Assembly (NCBI RefSeq): GCF_000423925.1
Contig: NZ_KE384109.1
Span: 1-58,995 of the forward strand
DNA from: Butyrivibrio sp. VCD2006
Lineage (GTDB): Bacteria > Bacillota > Clostridia > Lachnospirales > Lachnospiraceae
Direction of reading: 5' to 3'
DNA length: 58,995 nt
This document shows, in pieces, positions 1-9,700 of the stretch. Position 1 is the stretch's first letter, and the number at the start of each line of letters is the position of its first letter. The notes under the pieces were generated by a model, which made no database searches, had not been told where the DNA came from, and saw nothing but the letters and a program-made list of their open reading frames with translations. Position numbers and translations under genes: made by a program.

Positions 1-223
1 AATATAAAGCGCCACAAGTAGGACAGAACCTCGAATGACAACGGAAGGGAATGAACTTGAGAGTACCACATTCAGCACAACCATACATGGCACCGCCATA
101 AGACGGATCGCCACAATTGATCATTTTATCAATGTTTTCCATCTCAGTCTTTCTGGGATGGAGCGTATATTGAATTTCTTCATAGTGATCTCGGAACAAT
201 TCCTGTAGTGTATTACGTTTCAT
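1..223 (-). CDS. IS91-type transposase, N-terminal part (runs off the left edge)
   Basis: An open frame of 74 codons starts at the ATG at 223-221 and leaves the window at base 1, so only the N-terminus is visible. It contains two Cys pairs, C-A-E-C (near residue 50) and C-P-T-C (near residue 69), after a short helical segment. This is the pattern of the zinc-binding N-terminal domain of IS91/IS1294-type HUH (Y2) transposases, which move DNA by rolling-circle strand transfer. The catalytic HUH and Tyr motifs lie outside the window, so activity cannot be judged. No good ribosome binding site is visible upstream of the ATG. The family call is from pattern recall; another zinc-ribbon protein is possible. 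Confidence 0.6.
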   Translation of the reverse strand, partial: MKRNTLQELFRDHYEEIQYTLHPRKTEMENIDKMINCGDPSYGGAMYGCAECGTLKFIPFRCHSRFCPTCGALY

Positions 224-264
224 AGATATCATTATGAAGAATTTAAGGCAAAAAACAACCCCAA

Positions 265-308
265 CCCCTCATGAGTGAGGGGCAGGGGAGTTGAGGTGCC
301 GCAGGCAC
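265..308. repeat. Two small hairpins beside the IS91-type gene
   Basis: CCCCTCA (265-271) pairs with TGAGGGG (276-282) around a TGAG loop, and GTGCC (296-300) pairs with GGCAC (304-308). The second is followed by a T run, so it could end transcription on the plus strand. They lie between the transposase gene and the larger three-hairpin element and may be part of a mobile-element end. Confidence 0.5.
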
Positions 309-310
309 TT

Positions 311-443
311 TTTTATCTTATAGGAAATTCCTCCGGAATTCCTATAAGATAAAAAACGCTCCGCGAGGATGCGCACTCACGCGATAGGAATATGTTGCAT
401 AAATGCAACCGCGCTCGGCGCGAGAATGCCGCAAGCGGCATTC
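311..443. repeat. Three-hairpin dispersed element, copy 1
   Basis: Three hairpins in a row: arms at 311-324/341-354 (TTTTATCTTATAGG with its complement), 394-409 (GTTGCAT/ATGCAAC) and 424-443 (GAATGCCGC/GCGGCATTC, then TTTCTT). A second copy at 54081-54195 has the same order and the same linkers (such as ACGCTCCGC and GAGAATG). In all three stems the bases differ between copies but pairing is kept, which argues for selection on structure. This copy lies directly upstream of the surface-protein gene at 512. The last hairpin plus T run resembles a terminator. Confidence 0.7.
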
Positions 444-511
444 TTTCTTGTGTGCATAAAGGTAATGTTGCGGCCTGAACAGCAGCAAATAAGATATAAA
501 GGAGAAAGCTT

Positions 512-3500
512 ATGAAATTGAAGACGAAAAGGTTATTAGGAATCTTGCTAAGCCTCGCGCTGATGCTGGGGCTGATGCAGGGGATGAGTTTGACAGCGTA
601 TGCGGCTTCTTCCGGCAGCAACGGCGGTTTCAATTGGACACTTGATGACGATGGCAAGATGACAGTCACCGGTAGTGGTGCGCTGCCTGAATATTTTATT
701 AATGATAATGGCAACATCAAAAGCATCGTTTTTGATGAAAACTGTCAGGTTAGCGGGCTGGCCCAAGATTCAATTTATTGGGCCAACAATGCTACAGAGA
801 TTATTATAAACAGCACTGCTGATCTCACGATCGCAGGTAGTGCAATTTGGTATTCTTCTTCTGGAGGAGACCCCGTTTCCATTACAATCAATGCGCCGAA
901 GGTTACTATAGCCGGTTCAGAATCGTTTTTTGCATATGATCGCCAACTAAACATTACAGTTAACACAAATGAATTAATTGTATATAACGGCACCATGTCT
1001 TATCTGGGTCAGTGGAACAACAGTAACAACTCGTTTGCTTACCCCGCAAACTCTACTGTTTATATACCTGCCGGCTATGTGTTTACTGAGTCCTTCATGC
1101 AGAGGGAATATGATGAAATGGTTCAACATGGTAATGAGGATATGTTCTGGCAGATGAATGGCGAAAGGTTGGAACAAGGCAGAGACTATACCTATAACGC
1201 AGAGGCATCCAGCGTGGCCCTGACTTCGGAAAATGCCGGCACTGTATTTGGCGGAGCTCAGACGTCAAGTTCAAATGCATATACCGCAGCACATAACCAC
1301 AGCTTCACCTACTCCGCCAGCGGTGCGACCATCACGGCGACCTGCGGCGGAACGGGCATCTGCGACATCACAGAGGGGCTGACCCTCACCATCAGCGCAC
1401 CCACTGGCGACTTGACGACGGACGGCACGAAGACGTTCCCTGCAACATTAAGCACGGGCTACAACACCACGGCCTTCCCCGGCACCTACGCCATTACATA
1501 TACCAAGGACGGTGCGGAGTTCACCGGTACGCCCACCGAGGCGGGAGAATACACCGCCAGCGTGACAGTCGGCACAGCCACCGCCAACGTGAGTTATACA
1601 GTATATGCAAGTAAAGACACGCAGACCATCACAGCATCCGACGTTACCGCCACCTACGGCGACACGGGCAAAAAGATCGAGGCCAGCACCACTGGCGACG
1701 GCGGGCTGAGCTACGCAGTCAAGAGTGGCGATGCCGTGACTGTGGATGCCTCCGGCAACCTCACCATCGTAAAGGCAGGTAGCGCGGTCATCACTGTCAC
1801 CGCAGCGGAGACCGATACTTACACACAGGCCACCAAGGATGTGAACGTGACGGTGAACACCAAGGCCATGACCGTCAGCGCAGAGGACGTCAATGTGACT
1901 GTTGACGGACAGCCCCACGGCATCACCGTGAATGTGACCGACCCTGCGACGGGCTATACGATCAAGTACGGTACAGAGGCAGGCAGCTACACCCTCGATG
2001 CCAGCCCGACCCAGACCGAAGTTGGGGAAAAGGCCGTCTACTATCAGGTGACGGCGGACAACTATACCACCTATACCGGCAGCGCGAAAGTGACGGTCAG
2101 CGCCAAGCAGACACAGACGATTACTGCTGAAAACGTGACCGCTGCCTACGGTGACACTGGCAAGAGCATCGAGGCCAGCACCTCAGGCGATGGAACATTG
2201 AGCTATGCGGTCAAGAGCGGCGACGCTGTGACCGTGAATGAAACCACAGGCGCGTTGACCATCGTGAAAGCGGGCAGTGCGGTCATCACCGTCACCGCCT
2301 CCGAGACCGATACTTACGCACAGGCCACCAAGGAAGTGACCGTAACCATCAACAAGGCAAACGCAGTAGCGGCAACCGTCACCGCGAACAACCGCACCTA
2401 CGATGGCACGGAGAAGTCGCTTGTGACTGTTACCGGCGAACCGATGGGCGACACGATGTACTACGCTCTCGGCGAGAACTCAACTACAGCCCCTGCCGAT
2501 AACCTTTATACCACATCCATCCCCGCAAAAACCGACGCGGGAACCTATTATGTATGGTACATGGCTAAAGGTGATTCCAATCATTCTGATTCGGTTCCTG
2601 TTGTTGTTACTGTGACCATCGAGAAAAAATCGATAGCAGATGCAACAGTAACACTTGATAAGGAGACACTGGAATACACAGGCTCTGAGCAAACAGTTTC
2701 AGTAACCGGTGTAAAGATTGGAGATACTGCTCTTGTCGCAGGTACTGATTACGAAGTCGAAGGGACAACCAAGGCAACTGATGCCGGAGAGTACACAGTA
2801 AAAGTTAACGGAAAAGGAAATTACACCAATTCAGCAACAGCAGACTGGAAAATATTGGCTGATGATGAAATCAGTTATACAGTAACCTTTAAGGTAGTAA
2901 ATGGCTCATGGAATGACGGAACAGCAGCAGATAGAACTGTACAGCTTTCAGGAGTTGCAAGCGAAGCACTTAAGCTTTCTGCAGATAAAATCCCGACAGT
3001 AGGTTCAAAGCCTGCCGCTGGTTACAAAGAAGGAAGCTGGGACGTTGTACCAAGCGCAGAAACTGCAATCACAGAAGATGTAACCTATACCTACACTTAT
3101 GCAAAAGAAGAAACCGTCGATACAGTCAGCCATACAGTAACATTTAAGGTAGTAAACGGTTCCTGGAATGACGGAACAGCAGCAGATAGAACTGTACAAC
3201 TTTCAGGAGTTGCAAGCGAAGCACTTAAGCTTTCTGCAGATAAAATCCCGACAGTAGGTTCAAAGCCAGCCGATGGTTACAAAGAAGGAAGCTGGGACGT
3301 TGTACCAAGCGCAGAAACTGCAATTACAGAAGATGTAACCTATACCTACACCTATGCCGTAACTGAAACCAAGATTGATGTAAAGGTTGAGGAGAAGGAA
3401 GATACTCCTGCGATGACTGTAGATGGTCTCACCAAGGAGCTTGTAGGCAATGTTGCAACAGAAGAAGAACAAGCAGCCATAAACAATGGTGAAAATGCTG

Positions 3501-4444
3501 TAATGTCACTTGAGGTAACAAACATTGACCAGTCAGTAAGTGCATCTGACAAACAGATTATGGAGGGCGCAGCAGTGGCAGCCGCACCTAATGCTCAGGT
3601 CGGAATGTACCTTGATCTTTCCATGATCCTAAAGGTAGGAAACAGATCACCAAGAAAAGTTACTGATCTTTCAGGCAACAGCATTAAAGCTGAGATTACC
3701 GTACCTGAGAAGCTCAGGGCACCCGCAGGAGTTAAGAGAATGTTCTATCTGATGAGCATTCATAACAATATTCCTAAGGTACTTGGAAAATCTACTACAT
3801 TTAAGATTCCTGTAACACTGACAGAGTTTTCAACCTATGCCATTGTTTATGCAGACGAAGTACTTAAGGCCGAAGGCTTCAACACATCCATCAAGATAAA
3901 ACAGGCGAACGGAAAGCTCGTGATAAGCTGGGATAAGGTTGAAGGAGTTAAGAAGGTCGATGTTTTCCTGACCTATTGCGGTAATGAATATCCGTCAAAG
4001 GCAGTAAAATCTACCTCCGGTAATTCAGTAACGATAAAGAAGCTCAAGGGTAAGAAGCTTAACCTTAAGAAGAACCTAAAGGTGTACCTTGCTGCATACG
4101 ACAGTAACGGTAACAAGATAGGAAAGAGTATAAGCGCTCATTTTGCAGGTAAGGACCACAAGAAGTACACCAATGCAAAATCCATCAAGCTTTCAGATAC
4201 AAGCGTATCCATTGCAAAGGGTGGAAGCAAGAAGATTAAAGCAACCATCAAGCTTGAGGACAAGAGCAAGAAGAGGACTTCTGAGGACCATGCAAAGGCA
4301 TTCCGTTACAGATCCACGATCCCCGGCATCGCCACCGTTGATCAGGACGGCAACATCAAGGGCGTGAGCGCCGGAACCTGTGAAGTATACGTATACGCAC
4401 AGAACGGTCTTGCAAAGAAAGTTGCGGTAACTGTAACCGATTAA
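512..4444 (+). CDS. Secreted MBG/Big-domain surface protein
   Basis: A protein of 1310 residues with a clear signal peptide (residues 1-31, K-rich start, hydrophobic core, A-Y-A-A end). Order: an N-terminal beta-rich region to about 260; MBG/YDG-type repeats about 270-790, including two near-copies of a unit beginning near QTITA and ending near TVTVN; two near-identical 75-residue tandem repeats about 790-950 containing the motif VVNGSWNDG; a region ending in TEFSTYAIVYA like one in the protein at 23385; and a Lys-rich C-terminus with a Big_2-like fold about 1220-1310. No LPXTG or SLH motif is seen. AAGGAG lies 8 bases before the ATG. Base use changes sharply: about 1300-2550 is GC-rich, the rest AT-richer, so the gene looks like a mosaic. 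Role: cell-surface display or adhesion, inferred from domains only. Confidence 0.85.
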   Translation: MKLKTKRLLGILLSLALMLGLMQGMSLTAYAASSGSNGGFNWTLDDDGKMTVTGSGALPEYFINDNGNIKSIVFDENCQVSGLAQDSIYWANNATEIIINSTADLTIAGSAIWYSSSGGDPVSITINAPKVTIAGSESFFAYDRQLNITVNTNELIVYNGTMSYLGQWNNSNNSFAYPANSTVYIPAGYVFTESFMQREYDEMVQHGNEDMFWQMNGERLEQGRDYTYNAEASSVALTSENAGTVFGGAQTSSSNAYTAAHNHSFTYSASGATITATCGGTGICDITEGLTLTISAPTGDLTTDGTKTFPATLSTGYNTTAFPGTYAITYTKDGAEFTGTPTEAGEYTASVTVGTATANVSYTVYASKDTQTITASDVTATYGDTGKKIEASTTGDGGLSYAVKSGDAVTVDASGNLTIVKAGSAVITVTAAETDTYTQATKDVNVTVNTKAMTVSAEDVNVTVDGQPHGITVNVTDPATGYTIKYGTEAGSYTLDASPTQTEVGEKAVYYQVTADNYTTYTGSAKVTVSAKQTQTITAENVTAAYGDTGKSIEASTSGDGTLSYAVKSGDAVTVNETTGALTIVKAGSAVITVTASETDTYAQATKEVTVTINKANAVAATVTANNRTYDGTEKSLVTVTGEPMGDTMYYALGENSTTAPADNLYTTSIPAKTDAGTYYVWYMAKGDSNHSDSVPVVVTVTIEKKSIADATVTLDKETLEYTGSEQTVSVTGVKIGDTALVAGTDYEVEGTTKATDAGEYTVKVNGKGNYTNSATADWKILADDEISYTVTFKVVNGSWNDGTAADRTVQLSGVASEALKLSADKIPTVGSKPAAGYKEGSWDVVPSAETAITEDVTYTYTYAKEETVDTVSHTVTFKVVNGSWNDGTAADRTVQLSGVASEALKLSADKIPTVGSKPADGYKEGSWDVVPSAETAITEDVTYTYTYAVTETKIDVKVEEKEDTPAMTVDGLTKELVGNVATEEEQAAINNGENAVMSLEVTNIDQSVSASDKQIMEGAAVAAAPNAQVGMYLDLSMILKVGNRSPRKVTDLSGNSIKAEITVPEKLRAPAGVKRMFYLMSIHNNIPKVLGKSTTFKIPVTLTEFSTYAIVYADEVLKAEGFNTSIKIKQANGKLVISWDKVEGVKKVDVFLTYCGNEYPSKAVKSTSGNSVTIKKLKGKKLNLKKNLKVYLAAYDSNGNKIGKSISAHFAGKDHKKYTNAKSIKLSDTSVSIAKGGSKKIKATIKLEDKSKKRTSEDHAKAFRYRSTIPGIATVDQDGNIKGVSAGTCEVYVYAQNGLAKKVAVTVTD

Positions 4445-4483
4445 GGCTACGAATTTTTACTTATAAATGAAAATTGTTTAAAT

Positions 4484-4531
4484 AAAATGATGTCAGGGAG
4501 CTGCAAATAAGCGGCTCCCTGACATCATTTT
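4484..4531 (+). terminator. Intrinsic terminator
   Basis: A long inverted repeat (AAATGATGTCAGGGAG with CTCCCTGACATCATTT) around a 14-base centre, then TTATAT. It follows the stop codon of the surface-protein gene by about 40 bases and separates it from the GntR operon. Confidence 0.85.
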
Positions 4532-4571
4532 ATATCAATGAAAAAATTTTTCAAAATTCGTTTTTATATGC

Positions 4572-4624
4572 TTGACATAGATATCGGGTTGTATTATTGT
4601 ACTATATAGCTAATACAATAATAC
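4572..4624 (+). promoter_or_regulatory. Promoter and GntR operator of the ABC operon
   Basis: TTGACA at 4572-4577 is followed after 17 bases by TATTGT (4595-4600). Over the -10 and start region lies a perfect 11-base inverted repeat, GTATTATTGTA (4591-4601) and TACAATAATAC (4614-4624), separated by 12 bases. YtrA-type GntR regulators repress their own operons through spaced palindromes of this kind, so this is the likely autoregulatory operator. It ends immediately before the ribosome binding site of the regulator gene. Confidence 0.75.
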
Positions 4625-4642
4625 ATGAAAGGAGCAGATGCT

Positions 4643-5005
4643 ATGCCATGGAATCTTGACTCAGATCGCCCAATTTTCATACAGATTGTTGAGCATCTTC
4701 AATATGATATTGTTTCAGGTGTTTTTCAACCGGGACAGAGGTTGCCCAGTGTTCGTGATCTCGCTGCAGAGGCGGCAGTTAATCCCAACACGATGCAGCG
4801 TGCACTAAGCGAACTTGAGCGGGATGGATACATGCATTCAGAGCGCACCAGCGGTCGTTTTATTACGGAGGATATAGGCATGATCAATGATTTGAAGAGA
4901 CAGTTGGCGACAGCTCAGATTGAGGTATTCCTGGAAGCCATGAAGAGACTTGGACTCAGCAATGATGAGATTCAGGTGCTTGTGAAAGAAAACATGAAGG
5001 AGTAA
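4643..5005 (+). CDS. GntR-family transcriptional regulator, YtrA type
   Basis: A 120-residue protein with an N-terminal winged helix (about residues 5-75, including the typical stretch PGQRLPSVRDLA and NPNTMQRAL) and a short helical tail of about 45 residues. The short tail, with no ligand-binding domain, is the mark of the YtrA subfamily, which controls ABC transporter operons. The ATG at 4643 is preferred over one at 4625 because AAAGGAG lies between them at the correct distance. It is the first gene of a three-gene operon; the ATPase gene follows after 4 bases. A palindromic operator lies just upstream. The signal that releases it is unknown; in relatives it is envelope stress or cell-wall antibiotics. 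Confidence 0.92.
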   Translation: MPWNLDSDRPIFIQIVEHLQYDIVSGVFQPGQRLPSVRDLAAEAAVNPNTMQRALSELERDGYMHSERTSGRFITEDIGMINDLKRQLATAQIEVFLEAMKRLGLSNDEIQVLVKENMKE

Positions 5006-5009
5006 TGGT

Positions 5010-5708
5010 ATGAATAAACTAGTTGATATTAAGGGGTTAACGAAAAACTACGATTCCCTGACCGCTCTGAATAATATAAACCTGGAGCTGGAAAGCGGAC
5101 ACATTGTAGGATTACTGGGGCCAAACGGCAGCGGAAAAACTACACTTATTAAGATTCTGTGCGGACTTTTGCGTCCCACAGCCGGATTTGTACAGGTGGA
5201 CGGACATAACATAGGAGTTGAGACCAAAAGCGTCATTTCCTATCTTCCTGACCAGACTTATCTTAACGGCAACATGACAATACGTGATATTTTCGCGCTG
5301 TTTGTGGATTTTTACAAAGATTTTGATCTTATGCGTGCTTATAACATGCTGAATATCCTTAGAATCGATCCTAATGCGAAATTGAAGACACTTTCAAAGG
5401 GTAATAAGGAAAAGGTTCAGCTTATACTGGTAATGAGCCGCCGCGCTAAGCTTTATATTCTGGATGAGCCCATCGCAGGTGTGGATCCTGCTGCAAGAGA
5501 CTTCATCCTGAACACTATAATATCCAACTATGATCCGAGTGCTACGATTTTGATTTCCACTCATCTGATTTCGGATGTAGAGAGTGTGCTTGACGACGTG
5601 ATTTTCTTACAGTATGGAAATATTGCACTTCATGCATCAGTGGATGAGATCCGAAGCAGAGAAGGCAAATCAGTAGATGCTTTGTTCAGGGAGGTATACA
5701 GATGTTAG
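5010..5708 (+). CDS. ABC transporter ATP-binding protein
   Basis: A 232-residue ATPase. Walker A is GPNGSGKTT (residues 37-45), the signature is LSKGNKEKVQL, Walker B is LYILDEP, and the switch His is in STH. The signature has K-G-N in place of the common S-G-G-Q, which is usual for the YtrB/EcsA-like exporters that sit with GntR regulators. Its ribosome binding site (AAGGAG) overlaps the end of the regulator gene, and its own end overlaps the permease start by 7 bases, so translation is probably coupled. It powers the membrane partner encoded next; the substrate is unknown. Confidence 0.93.
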   Translation: MNKLVDIKGLTKNYDSLTALNNINLELESGHIVGLLGPNGSGKTTLIKILCGLLRPTAGFVQVDGHNIGVETKSVISYLPDQTYLNGNMTIRDIFALFVDFYKDFDLMRAYNMLNILRIDPNAKLKTLSKGNKEKVQLILVMSRRAKLYILDEPIAGVDPAARDFILNTIISNYDPSATILISTHLISDVESVLDDVIFLQYGNIALHASVDEIRSREGKSVDALFREVYRC

Positions 5709-6526
5709 GAAAAATTATGAAGCATGAATTCAGGGCTACCTGGAGATATTTTTTGGCAATAGATTTAATAACACTGGTGATTGGCGTCATTGCCGGCATA
5801 GTAGGTTATAACGTAGCAGGAGGTATAGACGATATCCCTCCGGCACTGGGGATTTTGCTTATTCTATGTCTGGCAGGATATGTATTTGTAATGGTATCAG
5901 CGGCAGTTCTAACCACAATACTTAACGTGGTTCACTATTATCGAAGCCTTTATACCGCAGAGGGATACCTTACTTTTACTCTTCCTGCAAGCACAATTGA
6001 GATTCTTTCAGCAAAAATGATCGTTGCACTGTTCTGGCAGATAATAATGACTATTTGCCTTTCAGCAAGTGTTTCATTTTTGATCGGAAGCTTCTTCTTA
6101 TATGGATCTCTTCATCACGCATATGGTTTGCAGGATTTCTACGAATTCTGCGATGTCTTTGAGCAGGCGCTTGGATTCTACGGATTTTTCGGAATCATCC
6201 GTTATTTCCTCAGCGTATTTATGCAGATAGTACTGAATCTGATGATGTTCTTCTTTGCTATCAGCATTGGTCAGCTCTGGCAAAAGCACAAGGTTCTCGG
6301 CTCTGTAGTTTCCTTCTTTGGTTGCCGCTTTGCACTGGGAATCATCACCTTTTTTGTAAACCTTATCACCGGATCATTTGGAATGCTCTTTAATGAAGTA
6401 GCAGACGATCCCGGCAGATATTTTTCACACAGCACCATCGTAAGCCTGGTAATCAGCATATTGGTGTCCGTGGGAATGTATGTAGGCTGTGTTTTGATAA
6501 CTGATAGAAAACTGAATCTGGATTAA
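5702..6526 (+). CDS. ABC transporter permease
   Basis: A 274-residue membrane protein with about six hydrophobic spans (roughly 20-40, 50-75, 105-130, 160-185, 195-220 and 240-262). It begins with MLGKIMKHEFRATWR, the amphipathic start common to ABC-2-type permeases in GntR-linked operons. It overlaps the ATPase gene by 7 bases and ends the operon; a hairpin follows 90 bases later. The operon has no binding protein, so export or a sensing and defence role is more likely than import. Substrate unknown. Confidence 0.88.
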   Translation: MLGKIMKHEFRATWRYFLAIDLITLVIGVIAGIVGYNVAGGIDDIPPALGILLILCLAGYVFVMVSAAVLTTILNVVHYYRSLYTAEGYLTFTLPASTIEILSAKMIVALFWQIIMTICLSASVSFLIGSFFLYGSLHHAYGLQDFYEFCDVFEQALGFYGFFGIIRYFLSVFMQIVLNLMMFFFAISIGQLWQKHKVLGSVVSFFGCRFALGIITFFVNLITGSFGMLFNEVADDPGRYFSHSTIVSLVISILVSVGMYVGCVLITDRKLNLD

Positions 6527-6617
6527 GATTAACAATGCACAGGCTAATTTAACTTATATGAAAAGAAAATGTTGAAATTATCCGCTTACCAAAATGGGAA
6601 AGATATTTGGAAATGAA

Positions 6618-6664
6618 AAAAGTCTTTGCAAAACTTAAGAAATAAAGGTTATGCAAAGACTTTT
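6618..6664. terminator. Bidirectional terminator
   Basis: AAAAGTCTTTGCA (6618-6630) pairs with TGCAAAGACTTTT (6652-6664) around a 21-base loop. A and T runs flank both sides, so it can serve the permease gene (plus) and the GH2 gene (minus), which converge here. Confidence 0.75.
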
Positions 6665-6726
6665 AGCTCATTTTTATATGAGTTTATTTGATTTTAAGTA
6701 CGCATTTGTGACTTTCGAAACCCATA

Positions 6727-9700
6727 TCAGATGAATTTAAAGCTCCTGAAATCAAAGTTGCTTCCCGGCAGGAATACGAAGGAAACATCCCATGCTCCGG
6801 TTCTTTGGGAGATAGGGAATTCCTTTGTGGTGTAGTCTGTGCTTTCCGAAAATTCCAGAATTTCCTTCTCCTCCGCACCTGTTGCGGGATCCTTGAAAAT
6901 CATATGCAGTGTATTTGCTGCCTTGTTCGCGCGTCCATCTATAACCACAGCAGTGGGAGAGGAGCCAAAGACCACCTCGCCAAAGGATAGAGTGACGTTG
7001 TTACCGATTCCGCAAACCGCATCAGCCTCCTTTGTGAAAGCATCTCCGTAAATTGAATCTGCGCTTACAGCCGGAATCTCGAACCAGGCTCTTTCCTGCT
7101 TTTTAAATAAAAATCCCTTAATATGCATCTTGTCGTAAACTCTGAAGCTTATGGTGCAAAGCCCTGTGAGTCTCTCGGACAGCTTCCATGTATCGGGCTG
7201 ATACACGCTCCAGATCATCTTTTTATGGTAAGGCCTCTCTGATAACAGAACGGAGCCTTCTTCGCCGGGAATTCCCTTCCAAATCTCGAAAATACAGGAT
7301 TCATCTGTTAATGCAAAGATATCAACTGTGATTTCATCCGAGCCGTCTCTGCCAAAATCAATGCCGTCATAGGTGATTACAGCCTCCGCCTCGCGGGCAG
7401 TAGCGATTCCCTGCTCGTTTCCCGCGGCAATCTCGCCCTTAGTGGACGAGTACAGGCTAGCCGATGTGTAGCCGAAAGGATCAAGAAAAGCAGCACCCAG
7501 GCCATCTATGGTGAAGCCAAGCTCGGAAATGACCTTAACCTCCGCGGCACCGTTATTAGCCTCGGCTCTGAGGCGGAATTCACCATCACCAAGAGCCTCT
7601 ATGTGCGCCAAATTGCCGTCCTGTGTCACCTTTGCAATGTTCGTGTCGACGCCCTTTCTGTTAAGGACGCGGAATCTCAGGTCGCTTGTGTCAGCACCTG
7701 CAGGAAAAACCTCAGCTGATACGGTGATAGTCTTCCTGTCCGGGGTTAAGGTGGTAGTAGCGGGGGTGGCTGCGGTTATATTCTCATTTATAATGGTGGT
7801 GCCGTTGCTATCAGAAATATCATGACTGTCAGCGGCATCGCTGTGTTTAGAAGTTCCAGTATTTTCCTTATCTGCATGCAGGCGAATTGCCCTTATTTCG
7901 CGTCCCGGTACAAGAGTAGCGGTAATTGTGGGCATAACGTCTGCTGAAGCGCGCTTTACGATAGCGAGAGCTTTTCCCGAAAAGAGCCTTCTTGTATCCG
8001 CTTTATAACTGTCATAGTCCGTACTATCGCCGTTATCAAAGCCTACGAGCGTTCCGTCTGTTACGGATACCTTTACGTAATTGTTGGCGTTTTCGACGGG
8101 ATTACCATCCGCATCGATCGCGCTGATTTCGGCAAAGATAAGGTTGTTATCAAAGGAACCGATTTTCTCAGAATAGGAGCTTTCAATCATGTCGCTGTTA
8201 TCATCAACCGGATCATTTTTTTTGGAATCCGAGCCCTCGATTAACATGTCGTTTCCATCAAACAAATCGACCTTCAATCCGCAGACATCACCGAAAGAAC
8301 GTTTAAAATCTTCTGCAATAACGGTTCCATTTTTATCATATCCCACAGCGTGAAGCTCGCCTTTTTCATAAACTGCGCTGTAATCTGCGATTATGTGGTG
8401 TCCGCTTCCGGGGGCGTGGGTGAGTTCCTGCTTGCCAAGGCTTCTGCCGTTAAGGAACAGTTCGACAACCGGAAGATTACTGGATACGCGCACATCCACT
8501 GTCTGCCCCTCATTGAAGTCCCAATAAGGGAAGATGTGCACAAAAGGATCGTCCTCGCAGCTGACCCACGCGGATTTGAAAACATAGTAGGCGTCCTTGA
8601 AAAAGCCGGCCGTGTCGATAAGGCCAAAGTATGAATTCTTGGTCTGGTAAGGCGTTGGCTCGCCGATGTAGTCGTAGCCAGTCCAGATGAATTGTCCCAG
8701 AGAAAACTCCATGTCTCTGTCATCGCAGATGCAGGCTTCAATACTCTCGGCGCCCCAGCTTGTCTGGCTGTTTCCAAGAGATGAGCACTGAAGGTCGGAG
8801 TCGGAGAGCACTGTTTCAGAAAGCGGGAAGTGGTAGATTCCGCGGCTCTGAACGATGGAGTAGGTTTCGCTTCCATAAATAATCCAGTCGGGATGTGATT
8901 CGTGGTGTTCTTTATAGCAGCGCTCAGCGTAATTGTAGCCCACAAGCTCCAGCTCATCCGCGCACTTCTGCGCATTTTCCCAGGGCATAAAATTGGAAGC
9001 CGAGGTTACAAGCCCATTGCCCTTTGGGTCGTGCTTTTTAACCTCATCGCGAAGGATTTTCGTGAGCTCAAGCCCACGCTCGTCCGCGTGAGTATCGTAG
9101 ATCTCATTGCCAATACTCCACATAAAGACACTGGGGTGGTTTCTGTCACGTCGAACCCAGCTTGCAACTTCTTTTTCATACCAATCTGTGAAAAAGTGTG
9201 AAAAATCAAATTCTGTCTTGGGACGCTCCCACATATCCAAAGCTTCAGAATCCACAAGAAAGCCCATCTTATCAGCGAGTTCTAAAACAGCGGGATCGTA
9301 GACATTGTGAGAAAGACGGATGGCGTTTACACCCATTTTCTTAAGCTGAACAAGGCGCCTCTTCATAGCGCATCGGCTAAATGCAACGCCCAGCGCTCCC
9401 AAATCATGATGAATGCAGACACCATTTATTTTGGTATGCCTGCCATTTATGAAAAAGCCCTTATTCGCATCAAAGCGCAGATCGCGGAAGCCAATTTTCA
9501 GGGTTTCTTCCTGAAGAACGCTTGAAGATGTGCTTTTTATCTTGAGAGTACCGGAGGATGAAGTCTCTTTCTGAAGTTTGTGTGATGCTGATTTTTCTGT
9601 CTTGGTAACTTCAGATGCATTATCTTCCTCGCGGGATACATCATGATGTGATGATGTATTGACAACACGGGAAACAATCTCTGCGCTGGGTAGTCTTTCC

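Noticed and set aside
1448..1918. Reverse-strand open frames inside the MBG gene
   Set aside because: They mirror GC-rich codons of the plus-strand gene and lack start signals.
8391..8975. 194-codon open frame within the GH2 gene on the same strand
   Set aside because: It lies fully inside the enzyme's catalytic region in another frame; the GH2 frame carries all family motifs.
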